A stretch of 39,719 nucleotides of DNA from Allobrachymonas sp. (lineage in GTDB: Bacteria > Pseudomonadota > Gammaproteobacteria > Burkholderiales > Burkholderiaceae_C), in NCBI GenBank assembly GCA_012036375.1, contig JAAUOI010000001.1, positions 1 through 39,719 of the forward strand. Direction: 5' to 3'. Below are positions 1 to 7,082 of this stretch, one piece after another. The translations under genes were made by a program, and so were the position numbers. Position 1 is the stretch's first letter; each line of letters opens with the position of its first letter. Under the pieces are notes generated by a model. It saw nothing but the letters and a program-made list of their open reading frames with translations. It had not been told where the DNA came from and made no database searches.

Positions 1-390
1 CGGATCGTCAACGACCGGGGCGTCGGTAGGCGTCGCAGCCGGAAGAGCGGTCGCCGAGGTGATCCCTGGGATCGCGACTCCCTCGCGGAGGACGTCGTCG
101 AAGACGCGGAACACGGCGGGGTCGAACTGACGGCCCACATCGCGTCGCATCGCGTCGAGCGCTTCTCGCGCGAGAGGACGTGCTTGAAGGGGCGGCGCGA
201 GACCAGGGCGTCGTAGACGTCGGCCACGCAGAAGATGCGCGCCGCCGATCGGGATCTCCTGGCCGGCAGTCCGTGCGGATAGCCCGACCCGTCCCAACAT
301 TCGTGGTGGGACTCGACGATCGGGCGCACTTCCCACGGGAAGTCGGCGTCGCGCAGCATCTCTCCCGCGGTGCTGCGATCGCCGGCCGCG
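1..390 (-). pseudogene. HD-GYP domain fragment (foreign, frameshifted)
   Basis: Read on the minus strand and allowing single-base shifts, this stretch encodes the C-terminal half of an HD-GYP cyclic-di-GMP phosphodiesterase domain. Visible pieces are MLRDADFPWEVRPIVESHHE, then WDGSGYPHGLP, then FCVADVYDALVSRRPFKHVL, then RRDVGRQFDPAVFRVFDDVL. At least two or three frame changes are needed within 350 bp. GC is clearly higher than in the interior of the window. It is joined directly to unrelated fragments and to pilY1, so I read it as part of a chimeric contig end and not as a gene of this genome. The identity of the domain is secure; the boundaries are approximate. Confidence 0.6.
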
Positions 391-600
391 AGACCGACCG
401 CCGGCTACTGCTGGAGGTGCCGCTGCTCGCGGGCGAGACCGTGCATCTGAGAATGTGGGGCGGAGGGCGAGGCAAGCGGCGCAATCGCCCTCGTCGAAGG
501 CGGCGAGACGGAAGGCGTGCTGCTCTCCGGTCCCGTCCCCCGCCGAAGCGGTCTTCACCGCGCCCTATGACGGGCTTTACGGCTTCGAGTTCCGCGCGGA
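385..600 (+). pseudogene. unidentified protein fragment (foreign, frameshifted)
   Basis: A coding-like stretch on the plus strand, readable only by changing frame twice: LLLEVPLLAGETVHLRMW, then AIALVEGGETEGVLLSGPV, then EAVFTAPYDGLYGFEFRA. The amino-acid texture looks like genuine protein, but I do not recognise the family. It is high in GC and sits between an HD-GYP fragment and an MBOAT fragment of opposite orientation. No start, stop or ribosome-binding site belongs to it. It is best treated as one piece of the chimeric left end. Confidence 0.35.
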
Positions 601-748
601 CGATCGGGCCCGCCACCAGTTGCGGGAAGAAGCTCACGAAGAGGGCGAAATCCAGCAGGCTGCGGGCCGGCTTCAGTTCACCCCGGTAGATATCGATGGT
701 GTAACTCAACGTCTGAAACGTGTAGAAACTAATTCCGATCGGCAAATA
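597..748 (-). pseudogene. MBOAT (AlgI-like) O-acyltransferase fragment (foreign)
   Basis: About 50 codons on the minus strand encode a typical stretch of a membrane-bound O-acyltransferase of the AlgI type: LPIGISFYTFQTLSYTIDIY, then a short loop, then LLDFALFVSFFPQLVAGPI. In the family this is the conserved segment before the catalytic histidine, which is absent here. The fragment is fused in frame to the pilY1 start at a shared short sequence near 741-748 and stops making MBOAT sense near 600. This gives a composite open frame of 385 codons that is not a real protein. Confidence 0.6.
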
Positions 749-1132
749 GACTTCGATTTTCGAGTCGCTGTCGATGCTGGCATTTGATCGGAGTGCACCA
801 GAGTCATCTCTGCCGATGCGATAACGCTTTCTTGGATCGTAGTATAGAAGATTAACAAAGGGCGAAGAGTCTCTAATTTCATCATCTCCGCAAGCGTCTG
901 TTGCTGCTCGAAAAGCTTGCGAGTAAACGAAGCTTTCCCCCATTGAGCCTGATGTATCTAGAATGAACAGAAGATTCGGCTCAACGGGAGTCGATCGCGT
1001 CAGCAAGGGTTCGTTGGCTGGTTGAGCAAAAAGTGTGCTGACCGCCAAGAGGCTGAATAAGCCCCCGATGAGTCGCGTTCGCAGAGACTGCGTAACTAAG
1101 AAAAGCTGTGAATTGATAAAAGAGCGATTCAT
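741..1132 (-). CDS. pilY1: PilY1-like pilus-tip protein, N-terminal part only
   Basis: PilY1 is the large tip-associated protein of type IV pili; its N-terminal region carries a von Willebrand A-like domain. The sequence shows a signal peptide ending around LLAVSTLFAQ, then NLLFILDTSGSMGESF, which is a MIDAS-type DxSxS motif, and then the PilY1-like NLLYYDPRKRY. I chose the ATG at 1132 because GGAG lies about 8 bases upstream; an in-frame ATG at 1165 lacks this. Only about 130 of the usual 1000 or more residues are present, because the frame runs into an unrelated MBOAT fragment near 745. It is the last gene of the minor pilin operon. Identification is by operon position plus the VWA motif. 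Confidence 0.75.
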
Positions 1133-1168
1133 GCTGAATCTCCGTTCATGAATGGATGTCTGCAAAAT

Positions 1169-1798
1169 TTAGGGTGTGACGGACACTTGGATGACTGATT
1201 GAAGCCAAACTTCTGAACCATTGGGTCTGCCTCTGCCTGACACCACTTCAGGGCCAAATCCTCGTGCGGTGATCACAGCACGGTTGTTCGCACCTGGCTC
1301 ATACATTTGAACCACGCACTCTGGCGCACGTTGGTAGGCTGAGAAAATATTGGTGGTGGAGGTATTGATGACTGTGAGAGGTACGACTGTAACCACAGTG
1401 CTGCTAGTGGAATCCCAAACAGTGGACAAATTGGACCATTGGTATACGTAGTTCAAGGTGCTGCTCGGGGTGGGCGCATCTTGGATATCGAAAGGCACAG
1501 TCGGGGTGGTGGCGGTACTAAATAGCGTAGTGGCTACCAATGCTTCAAGATAAGTTCTGGTTTGCCGCTCACAAAAGAGCAGCGCAGCCTCGGCAGCTTG
1601 CATCGCTAATTGTTGGGTGCGGCTGTTATTCGTAACGGCTTCTGAGCTTTCTGAGCCACGGATGGCGCTGACGGACGCCACTGACACAAGCAACAGCATC
1701 ACCATAGTGATGATCAAGATCACGCCCTGTTGCTGATTTGGACGGTGCTTATGAAAGCGAAGGTGCTTGTAACGAAGGTGAAAAATGTTGTTTGGCAT
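1169..1798 (-). CDS. pilX: minor pilin PilX
   Basis: PilX-type minor pseudopilin of the type IV pilus, which with PilV, PilW, FimT/PilU-type subunits and PilY1 primes pilus assembly. It has a short basic leader (residues 1-24) followed by QQGVILIITMVMLLLVSVAS, the hydrophobic N-terminal helix, preceded by the prepilin-like QQQG site. It continues with AAEAALLFCERQ, which resembles the AGExAL signature of PilX_N domains. Length of 209 residues fits the family. It lies between pilW (stop at 1810) and pilY1 (start 1132) on the same strand, so it should be co-transcribed with them. No interruption is visible here, unlike its neighbours. Confidence 0.85.
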   Translation of the reverse strand: MPNNIFHLRYKHLRFHKHRPNQQQGVILIITMVMLLLVSVASVSAIRGSESSEAVTNNSRTQQLAMQAAEAALLFCERQTRTYLEALVATTLFSTATTPTVPFDIQDAPTPSSTLNYVYQWSNLSTVWDSTSSTVVTVVPLTVINTSTTNIFSAYQRAPECVVQMYEPGANNRAVITARGFGPEVVSGRGRPNGSEVWLQSVIQVSVTP

Positions 1799-1809
1799 AG
1801 GACACTCGA

Positions 1810-2791
1810 TCAGCGGCTGTTGCGCAGGTTAACGGTACTGATAAAGGCGCGCCGTGCAAAGCGATCTGTCGGCACGATGACTCCCGCCGTAGCATCGCAG
1901 CCATAGTAGGCGCAGGGTCAGCCAAGATTTCGCGATTGCTTCGCATCAAGACACAAATGACCACAGTGGAGATTTTGTCCCAGCGATTGGTTGCATCATA
2001 GGTTTGCAGATTGACATTCGCAGTGGCATCCACGCCGCTAGAACTGCCGATTTGGGCGGCATCAAGGTAACCAACAGGGATGGTAATGATGTTGGTCGTG
2101 GTGGGCATCATCACGCCAAATTGAAAATTGAGTTGCTCGATGTTGGCAATCAGGGGTTGCGTGGGCGGCGCATACACCGTTCCTCCGCCATTGCCAGTGC
2201 AAAAAAGAGAGTTGTTTTTCACATAGAAACGATTTTCGACATAGTAATAGTTGTGTGGTCTTCCTGGAACTGTCATGGTTGTTTGCATGGGTAAACTAGA
2301 TCCTGTGCAATCAGTCGGAAGAGCTGGAGCAGCTGTAGGCTCTGTGTTGTAAATGTCTGCCTCGTAAGTGACTGCGATCGCGTGTGACGTGGTGTTGGTG
2401 GTGCTACAAGTTAGGGCAGAAATCGAGATGCCGGTAAAGGTGGCGGTATTTTCTGCATTGGCGAATCCGCTGCTACAGGCGAAGATAGGTAGAGTGCTCG
2501 TGCCCCAGGGCGCTGGATTTCGCAGTGGCTCGTTGCTAGGGGAAGCTGTAAGACGACCAGGCTGAACGGGATTGAAGCCTGCCAAGCGCAGTTGCTGCCC
2601 TAAAATACGCAAGGCATACAGCCCGTCTTCCATTCATTTCAGCCAAAGGCTTGAGATTGGGCTCTCGCGCTAGAGGTGTTGGTGTACAGGGCAACAACAG
2701 TGCCAATAACCAATGCGCCCAAGGTCATGGCCACGAGCAATTCAATGAGGGTTACACCAGTTTGCTTGATACGACGACGAAGGGATGTCAT
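1810..2791 (-). CDS. pilW: minor pilin PilW (interrupted by frameshifts)
   Basis: Type IV pilus minor pilin. The true start is the ATG at 2791, overlapping the pilV stop as ATGA. The first 40 codons give a basic leader and the class III prepilin helix GVTLIELLVAMTLGALVIG. The frame then breaks: an extra G near 2643 and another near 2630 must be removed to reach EDGLYALRILGQQLRLAGF, the conserved PilW region. A third shift near 1901 (GG for an expected GGG on the coding strand) is needed to end in FISTVNLRNSR at 1810, a typical PilW tail. The three shifts in one conserved gene are more likely sequencing indels than decay. Length when repaired is about 325 residues, normal for PilW. Confidence 0.82.
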
Positions 2792-3392
2792 ATGGAAACC
2801 CTCATGTAGTAGCAACGAGGACGAACATCAGCGGCCAAGGAGCGAATGCCAGATGGACAGTTGTCTGAGTTTTGTTCGGTATCGCTGCTGCTGACTACGC
2901 TTGAGCTCTCCATCCAATAGATCCATAGGTCAAATTGAGTATTGCTTACCTTAATTACTTCGTACTCGCCTGCCGGAAGCGCCGCGCGAGCCGACGCTGG
3001 AAAAAAGCAACATCCAAAGTGGCCAAGGTATTGCTTGTGCAATTGGGATAAGTACATAAGCCCGAGGGAAGATTAGGCACATTGCGGCTGGCTGCATCTG
3101 CGATGTCTGTGTAGGTCGGGGCTCTGAGATACACCGGTGTGGCCGCAGTCATTTCGGTAGAGTTACTTCTGACAAGTTCGGCATATTCATTGGCCATCAT
3201 GGTAGCTAAGGCTCGATTGGAAGCGTTTGTGTTGGCGTTCAGGCTGTAGTTGATCATGTTGGCCATAGCAGCCAAACCTACAGCGATCAGCAGCAAAGAG
3301 ACCAAAACTTCGATCAATGAAAAGCCACGGTTTTTGATGTGCACCAATCCGTGATGACTAAGACGGCATCGCATATATCGGTTTAGCTGCAT
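2788..3392 (-). CDS. pilV: minor pilin PilV (one frameshift)
   Basis: Type IV pilus modification/minor pilin PilV. The start at 3392 overlaps the fimT stop by 10 bases. The prepilin motif is clear: NRGFSLIEVLVSLLLIAVGL, with cleavage after the glycine. The body contains LATMMANEYAELVRSN, a typical PilV helix. Near 2980-2988 a missing base in a GC-rich run shifts the frame; joining the two frames gives FFQRRLAR followed by ALPAGEYEVI and a C-terminus ending CYYMRVSI at 2788, overlapping the pilW ATG. The product is about 200 residues. The operon order fimT-pilV-pilW-pilX-pilY1 supports the call. Confidence 0.82.
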
Positions 3393-3994
3393 GCTGTCAC
3401 TCCTGCATTGGTCACTCTTATCCGGCCAGTGGTTGATAGACAAATAGCTCGATCTAATTCTGTTTGGCTGGTTCGTGACTTGAAAATAAAGCTGCTTTGC
3501 AAACCAGTGGTTCTACCTTCACGATTGAAGCGAAAGCTGCTAGGCGGCTGACCAGAGCTGCCACCGGTGCCTGTATCGATTCCGCCAGAATCGCTGCTCG
3601 TATCTTCTTGTCTGCGCAGCAATTCTTCCGTTGAATCAAATTGGTTGTCGTTGTCGTTGTCTATAAAAATGATCCACCCTGTTGCCCAATTCGGATTGGA
3701 TGTCGTGCAGGTAGGGGTGGCATCTGTGGGATTTGCGCTGGCGCAGATGTTGACGCTTAAACCCCTGCGCAATGCCATGCTTCGCGCATATCGCATGTCA
3801 GTCATCAGAGCATCTGTTTGCTGCCGAAGATTTGCCTCGGCCAATACGCCTTGAATGCCCGGTACAGCGAAAGTGGCCAAAATTCCCACAATCGCGATAA
3901 CCACCAGAAGTTCAGCCAGCGTAAAGCCAAATTGCCGGGCGCGATTGATCGGCGCACTGCAATTATGCTGCTGTTGACTTGTAAGGTTTAACAT
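3383..3994 (-). CDS. fimT: GspH/FimT family pseudopilin
   Basis: First gene of the minor pilin operon. It carries a prepilin leader and helix, FGFTLAELLVVIAIVGIL, followed by LRQQTDALMTDMRYARSMAL and then RRGLSVNICAS, the typical FimT/GspH region, then GWIIFIDNDNDNQFD. The 203-residue length is normal. The stop codon overlaps the start of pilV, so translation is probably coupled. The start at 3994 is preceded by AAAGGA on the coding strand about 9 bases away, a reasonable ribosome-binding site. The 100 bases upstream to nrdR hold the operon promoter region; I looked for a sigma-54 -24/-12 pair and did not find one with correct spacing. Confidence 0.85.
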   Translation of the reverse strand: MLNLTSQQQHNCSAPINRARQFGFTLAELLVVIAIVGILATFAVPGIQGVLAEANLRQQTDALMTDMRYARSMALRRGLSVNICASANPTDATPTCTTSNPNWATGWIIFIDNDNDNQFDSTEELLRRQEDTSSDSGGIDTGTGGSSGQPPSSFRFNREGRTTGLQSSFIFKSRTSQTELDRAICLSTTGRIRVTNAGVTACS

Positions 3995-4093
3995 GATGGC
4001 AGTATCCTTTCTTGCGAGATATCGTGCAAACTGATCCTGATATGAGGTGAAGCCGGTGCGATAAACGGCGAGATTTGTTGCAGTGATTGCTCC

Positions 4094-4543
4094 TCACTTC
4101 CTCACCTCATCCACCAATGCCCGAAACTCATCGATATCCTCAAAGCTTCGGTAGACGCTGGCGAAGCGGATGTAGGCTACTTTGTCGAGGCGTTTGAGTT
4201 CGCGCATGACGAGTTCGCCGATTCGGCTGCTTTGGACTTCTCGGGTGGGGGTGGCGAGGAGTTTTTCTTCGATGCGGTCGATGGCGCTGTCGATTTGTTC
4301 AGTGCTGACGGGGCGTTTGCGCAGGGCGAGGTTGAGGCTGGCGCGGAGTTTGGCCGATTCATACTCGATGCGGCGGCCATCTTTTTTGACGACGGCGGGA
4401 AAGCTGACTTCGGCGCGCTCGTAGGTGGTGAAGCGTTTTTCGCAGCTGGCGCATTGGCGGCGGCGGCGGATGAAGGCGGCGTCTTCAGAAATGCGCGTTT
4501 CCACCACTTGGGTGTCGGGGTGGGAGCAAAAGGGGCAGCGCAT
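4094..4543 (-). CDS. nrdR: transcriptional repressor NrdR
   Basis: NrdR is the zinc-ribbon/ATP-cone repressor of ribonucleotide reductase genes. The N-terminus MRCPFC plus CASCEKRFTTYER gives the four zinc cysteines; the ATP-cone follows with VVKKDGRRIEYESAKLRASL. The 149-residue length is standard. It is downstream of glyA on the same strand, separated by about 190 bases that hold a hairpin and one copy of the dispersed repeat. A TACAAT box lies only 5 bases upstream of the ATG on the coding strand; if used, the transcript would be nearly leaderless, but no -35 is seen and readthrough from glyA is as likely. Confidence 0.97.
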   Translation of the reverse strand: MRCPFCSHPDTQVVETRISEDAAFIRRRRQCASCEKRFTTYERAEVSFPAVVKKDGRRIEYESAKLRASLNLALRKRPVSTEQIDSAIDRIEEKLLATPTREVQSSRIGELVMRELKRLDKVAYIRFASVYRSFEDIDEFRALVDEVRK

Positions 4544-4580
4544 GGGCTATTGTAGGCGGATGGGTGCTTTAGTGGGGCTG

Positions 4581-4650
4581 TTTTTGAAGCGTTTTTGGCA
4601 CTTTGCCGGCATGGAATGTGCGCGGAGTGCTATTGTATTGATAGTAAATT
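4581..4650 (+). repeat. dispersed repeat copy 1 (intergenic, glyA-nrdR)
   Basis: Core at 4605-4646, reading GCCGGCATGGAATGTGCGC and then GGAGTGCTATTGTATTGATA, preceded by a T-rich arm (TTTTTGAAGCGTTTTTGGCA). It is one of ten copies in the window and the closest to the apparent consensus. Confidence 0.85.
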
Positions 4651-4684
4651 GATGGCCAGTTGTGGGCTGAGGCTCTCGCCTTAG

Positions 4685-4712
4685 CCCTCTCCCGCAGGCA
4701 CAGGGGAGAGGG
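4685..4712. repeat. extragenic palindrome downstream of glyA
   Basis: CCCTCTCCC at 4685-4693 pairs with GGGAGAGGG near 4704-4712 across a short loop. CCCTCTCCC/GGGAGAGGG palindromes are common between genes in Burkholderiales. It lies 24 bases past the glyA stop and could work as a 3'-end stabiliser or weak terminator; there is no clear U-tract on the minus strand, so terminator function is not established. Confidence 0.7.
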
Positions 4713-4735
4713 GATCAGACCATCAAGACTGAGTG

Positions 4736-5980
4736 TCAGCCATACACCGGGAAGCGGCTGGTCAGTGCCACCACTTTGGCGCGCACGGCTTCGATGTTGG
4801 CCGCATCGCGCGGGTTGTCGAGCACATCAGCAATCAAATTGGCCGTGAAACGAGCTTCTTCGTCTTTGAAGCCGCGCGTGGTCATGGCGGGGGTGCCGAT
4901 GCGCACGCCGCTGGTGACCATGGGTTTTTCGGGATCGTTGGGGATGCCGTTTTTGTTGATGGTCATGTAGGCATCGCCCAAAATCGCCTCGGCTTCTTTG
5001 CCGGTGATGTGTTTGTTGCGCAGATCAACCAGCATGACGTGGCTTTCGGTGCGGCCGCTGACGATGCGCAGGCCGCGCTGCACCAAAGTTTCGGCAATCA
5101 CTTGCGCATTTTTGGCCACTTGGGCTTGATAAACCTTGAAGCTCGGATCGAGCGCCTCTTTGAAGGCGATGGCTTTGGCCGCGATGACGTGCATGAGCGG
5201 GCCCCCTTGCAGGCCGGGGAAGACTGCGCTGTTGATGGCTTTTTCGTGTTCAGCTTTCATCAAAATAATGCCGCCGCGTGGGCCGCGCAGGCTCTTGTGG
5301 GTGGTGGAGGTGACGACATCGGCGTGGGGCACGGGGTTGGGGTACACGCCTGCGGCGATCAAGCCGGCGTAATGCGCCATATCGACCATGAAAATTGCGC
5401 CGACTGCTTTTGCGACTTTGGCAAAACGCTCGAAATCAATTTTGAGCGCGTAGGCGGATGCGCCGGCGATGATGAGCTTGGGGCGCTTCTCGTGCGCGAG
5501 GCGCTCCATCGCGTCGTAATCGATCTCTTCTTTGGCGTTCAGGCCATAGGAGACGACGTTGAACCATTTGCCGCTCATATTCAGAGGCATGCCGTGCGTC
5601 AAATGCCCGCCTTCAGCGAGGCTCATGCCCATGATGGTGTCGCCGGGTTTCAAAAAGGCGAGGAAGACGGCTTGGTTGGCTGAAGCGCCGCAGTGGGGCT
5701 GGACGTTGGCACAATCTGCGCCGAATAGTTGCTTGACGCGGTTAATCGCCAGTGTTTCAGCCACGTCGACATTCACGCAGCCGCCGTAGTAGCGCTTGCC
5801 GGGGTAGCCCTCAGCATACTTGTTGGTCAGTTGCGTGCCTTGCGCTGCCATGACAGCAGGGGAGGCGTAGTTTTCGCTGGCGATCAACTCGATGTGATGT
5901 TCTTGGCGGGCGTTTTCTGCTTGAATGGCGGCAAAAAGCTCGGGATCGGTTTGTTCGATGAGGATGTTTCTGTTGAACAT
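4736..5980 (-). CDS. glyA: serine hydroxymethyltransferase
   Basis: PLP enzyme interconverting serine plus tetrahydrofolate with glycine plus 5,10-methylene-THF; the main one-carbon donor route. The 414-residue length is standard. Conserved pieces include ELIASENYASPAV near residue 35, GYPGKRYYGG, and the PLP-lysine motif TSTTHKSLRGPRGG. The C-terminus, with TPAMTTRGF, is complete. The ribosome-binding site upstream of ATG 5980 is weak (no GGAG within 15 bases), consistent with leader-based control. About 60 bases upstream of the start is a ZTP riboswitch, which in other bacteria is a known glyA regulator. Confidence 0.98.
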   Translation of the reverse strand: MFNRNILIEQTDPELFAAIQAENARQEHHIELIASENYASPAVMAAQGTQLTNKYAEGYPGKRYYGGCVNVDVAETLAINRVKQLFGADCANVQPHCGASANQAVFLAFLKPGDTIMGMSLAEGGHLTHGMPLNMSGKWFNVVSYGLNAKEEIDYDAMERLAHEKRPKLIIAGASAYALKIDFERFAKVAKAVGAIFMVDMAHYAGLIAAGVYPNPVPHADVVTSTTHKSLRGPRGGIILMKAEHEKAINSAVFPGLQGGPLMHVIAAKAIAFKEALDPSFKVYQAQVAKNAQVIAETLVQRGLRIVSGRTESHVMLVDLRNKHITGKEAEAILGDAYMTINKNGIPNDPEKPMVTSGVRIGTPAMTTRGFKDEEARFTANLIADVLDNPRDAANIEAVRAKVVALTSRFPVYG

Positions 5981-6036
5981 GATTGGCAGTTCTGAGGAAG
6001 GTCAGTGATCCCGCGACAGATACAAACACGGAGGCG

Positions 6037-6153
6037 GGCTGCCCAGGCGAACGGCTGAACGCAGAACCTGTCATAAGACAGAGTGGTCTGCGGTGCGCTT
6101 CCCAGTGGTGTCCCACGTCGGTCTATTGACCTATCGCCAGTTGCGCACACAAG
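6037..6153 (-). promoter_or_regulatory. ZTP (pfl) riboswitch in the glyA leader
   Basis: On the minus strand the leader contains, in order, TGCGCAACTGGCGAT (6136-6148 region), GTGGGACACCACTGGGAAGC (about 6095-6116), a variable stem-loop around TGTCTTATGACA, and CGCCTGGGC (6041-6049). This order and these conserved blocks match the pfl/ZTP aptamer consensus, which senses ZMP/ZTP as a signal of low 10-formyl-THF. The gene immediately downstream, glyA, is one of the classic ZTP riboswitch targets. Downstream of the aptamer, CCCGC (about 6033) can pair with GCGGG (about 6012) before the start codon, a possible expression platform. Assignment is by eye. Confidence 0.85.
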
Positions 6154-6154
6154 G

Positions 6155-6160
6155 AGTTTA
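6155..6160 (-). promoter_or_regulatory. possible extended -10 box for glyA
   Basis: On the minus strand TGATAAACT lies just upstream of the riboswitch, giving an extended TGn-type -10 (TAAACT). No good -35 is present 17 bases further up. Position relative to the aptamer fits a transcript starting near 6148. Confidence 0.3.
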
Positions 6161-6243
6161 TCACTGGATGTTTGCGCGATGCCATGAGTAGGGCGCTCTA
6201 CCAGTTCGCCACGCAGTCAAGCGGTGACCAAAGAAGCCATCAA

Positions 6244-6288
6244 GGCGCTACAAATACAATAGCGCTTCGCACAATAACCACGCCGGCG
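6244..6288 (-). repeat. dispersed repeat copy 2 (intergenic, upstream of glyA)
   Basis: On the minus strand CGCCGGCGTGGTTATTGTGC is followed by GAAGCGCTATTGTATTTGTA. It is a diverged copy, matching the family at the GCCGGC start, the GTGCG centre and the CTATTG end. The other sequence between glyA and the glycosylase gene (about 6161-6243 and 6289-6349) shows nothing else I can support. Confidence 0.6.
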
Positions 6289-6349
6289 ATTAACTCAAAA
6301 TGCCTAAACCGCGATAGTCCCACGCCCTCATGGACAATCTCGGTTAAAA

Positions 6350-7018
6350 TCAATACGCCACTGGCAATGGATCGAGCGAGCGCCAGAGATACCAAGTCGC
6401 CACACTGCGATAGGGCGTCCAGTTAGCTGCCACTTCTTTGGCCTCGCTGCGGCTGACTGATTCGCCGGAGAAATAATTTTCACTGATGCCGCGCAACATG
6501 CCGATGTCGTCCAGCGGGAGCACGTTGGGGCGCATCAGATGGAAGATCAGGAACATCTCGGCTGTCCAACGGCCAATGCCGCGAATGGCAACCAGCTCGG
6601 TGATGATGGCTTCGTCGTCCATACCGTCCCACTGTTTGACGCTCAGAGCGCCGCTGTCAAAGTGCAGGGCGAGATCGACAAGGTATTCGATTTTCCGAGC
6701 CGAGAGGCCGCAGGCGCGCATGTCGTCCACCTTGAGCTTGAGCACCTTGGCTGGCGTGAGTTTAGGCTTGGCAAGTATCGCGAAACGATCCCAAATCGTT
6801 TGCGCCGCTTGCACACTGATTTGCTGACCCACCACGGAGCGCGCCAGTGTGATGAACGCCTCGCCACGGCTTTGCAGGCATGCGTCGCCAAACTGCGGAA
6901 TCAGCTTGCGCATGACCCGATCTTTTTTCATCAGATGAGCACAAGCTTCAGCCCAATAAGCAGGAGTCGCCACTGAGGGAGCAACAGATTTGGTGATCTG
7001 AACCGCTTCTTTTTTCAT
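6350..7018 (-). CDS. DNA-3-methyladenine glycosylase II family protein
   Basis: Base-excision repair glycosylase of the HhH-GPD superfamily, AlkA-like. The helix-hairpin-helix appears as ELVAIRGIGRWTAEMFLIF, followed by the catalytic aspartate in LPLDDIG. Upstream SVVGQQISVQAAQTIWDRF is the typical AlkA family segment. From ATG 7018 it has 222 residues, normal for the short AlkA type lacking the N-terminal TBP-like domain. The open frame extends upstream to 7132, but that part is the cysS tail and a repeat copy, so I place the start at 7018, where GGAG sits 4 bases before ATG. Both the GGAG and the ATG lie within repeat copy 3. It follows cysS on the same strand. Confidence 0.88.
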   Translation of the reverse strand: MKKEAVQITKSVAPSVATPAYWAEACAHLMKKDRVMRKLIPQFGDACLQSRGEAFITLARSVVGQQISVQAAQTIWDRFAILAKPKLTPAKVLKLKVDDMRACGLSARKIEYLVDLALHFDSGALSVKQWDGMDDEAIITELVAIRGIGRWTAEMFLIFHLMRPNVLPLDDIGMLRGISENYFSGESVSRSEAKEVAANWTPYRSVATWYLWRSLDPLPVAY

Positions 7019-7075
7019 AGCACTCCGCGCATATTCCATGCCGTGTAAATGCCGAAAAGGCTTAAAAAATGAGCC
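7016..7075 (-). repeat. dispersed repeat copy 3 (cysS-glycosylase junction)
   Basis: On the minus strand: GGCTCATTTTTTAAGCC, then a spacer, then CACGGCATGGAATATGCGC and GGAGTGCTATG. The last three bases are the start codon of the glycosylase gene. The upstream arm is nearly identical to that of copy 10 inside the ABC-F gene. Confidence 0.85.
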
Positions 7076-7082
7076 TTTGATC

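Noticed and set aside
8..1132. A 385-codon open frame that looks like one large protein with a VWA-like start
   Set aside because: It is a fusion of pilY1, MBOAT and out-of-frame foreign sequence; each part belongs to a different family and the last third has no sensible composition.
3994..4090. Possible sigma-54 promoter for the minor pilin operon
   Set aside because: GG and GC dinucleotides are present near GGATCAGTTTGC, but the spacing is 8 and not 10 bases.
4544..4554. TACAAT box 5 bases before nrdR as evidence of a leaderless transcript
   Set aside because: No -35 element is visible at the right distance and readthrough from glyA explains expression equally well.
6183..6214. tRNA-like sequence on the minus strand (GTGGCGAACTGGTAGAGCGC)
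   Set aside because: It resembles a D-arm of tRNA-Leu or similar, but no acceptor, anticodon or T-arm pairing follows in either direction.
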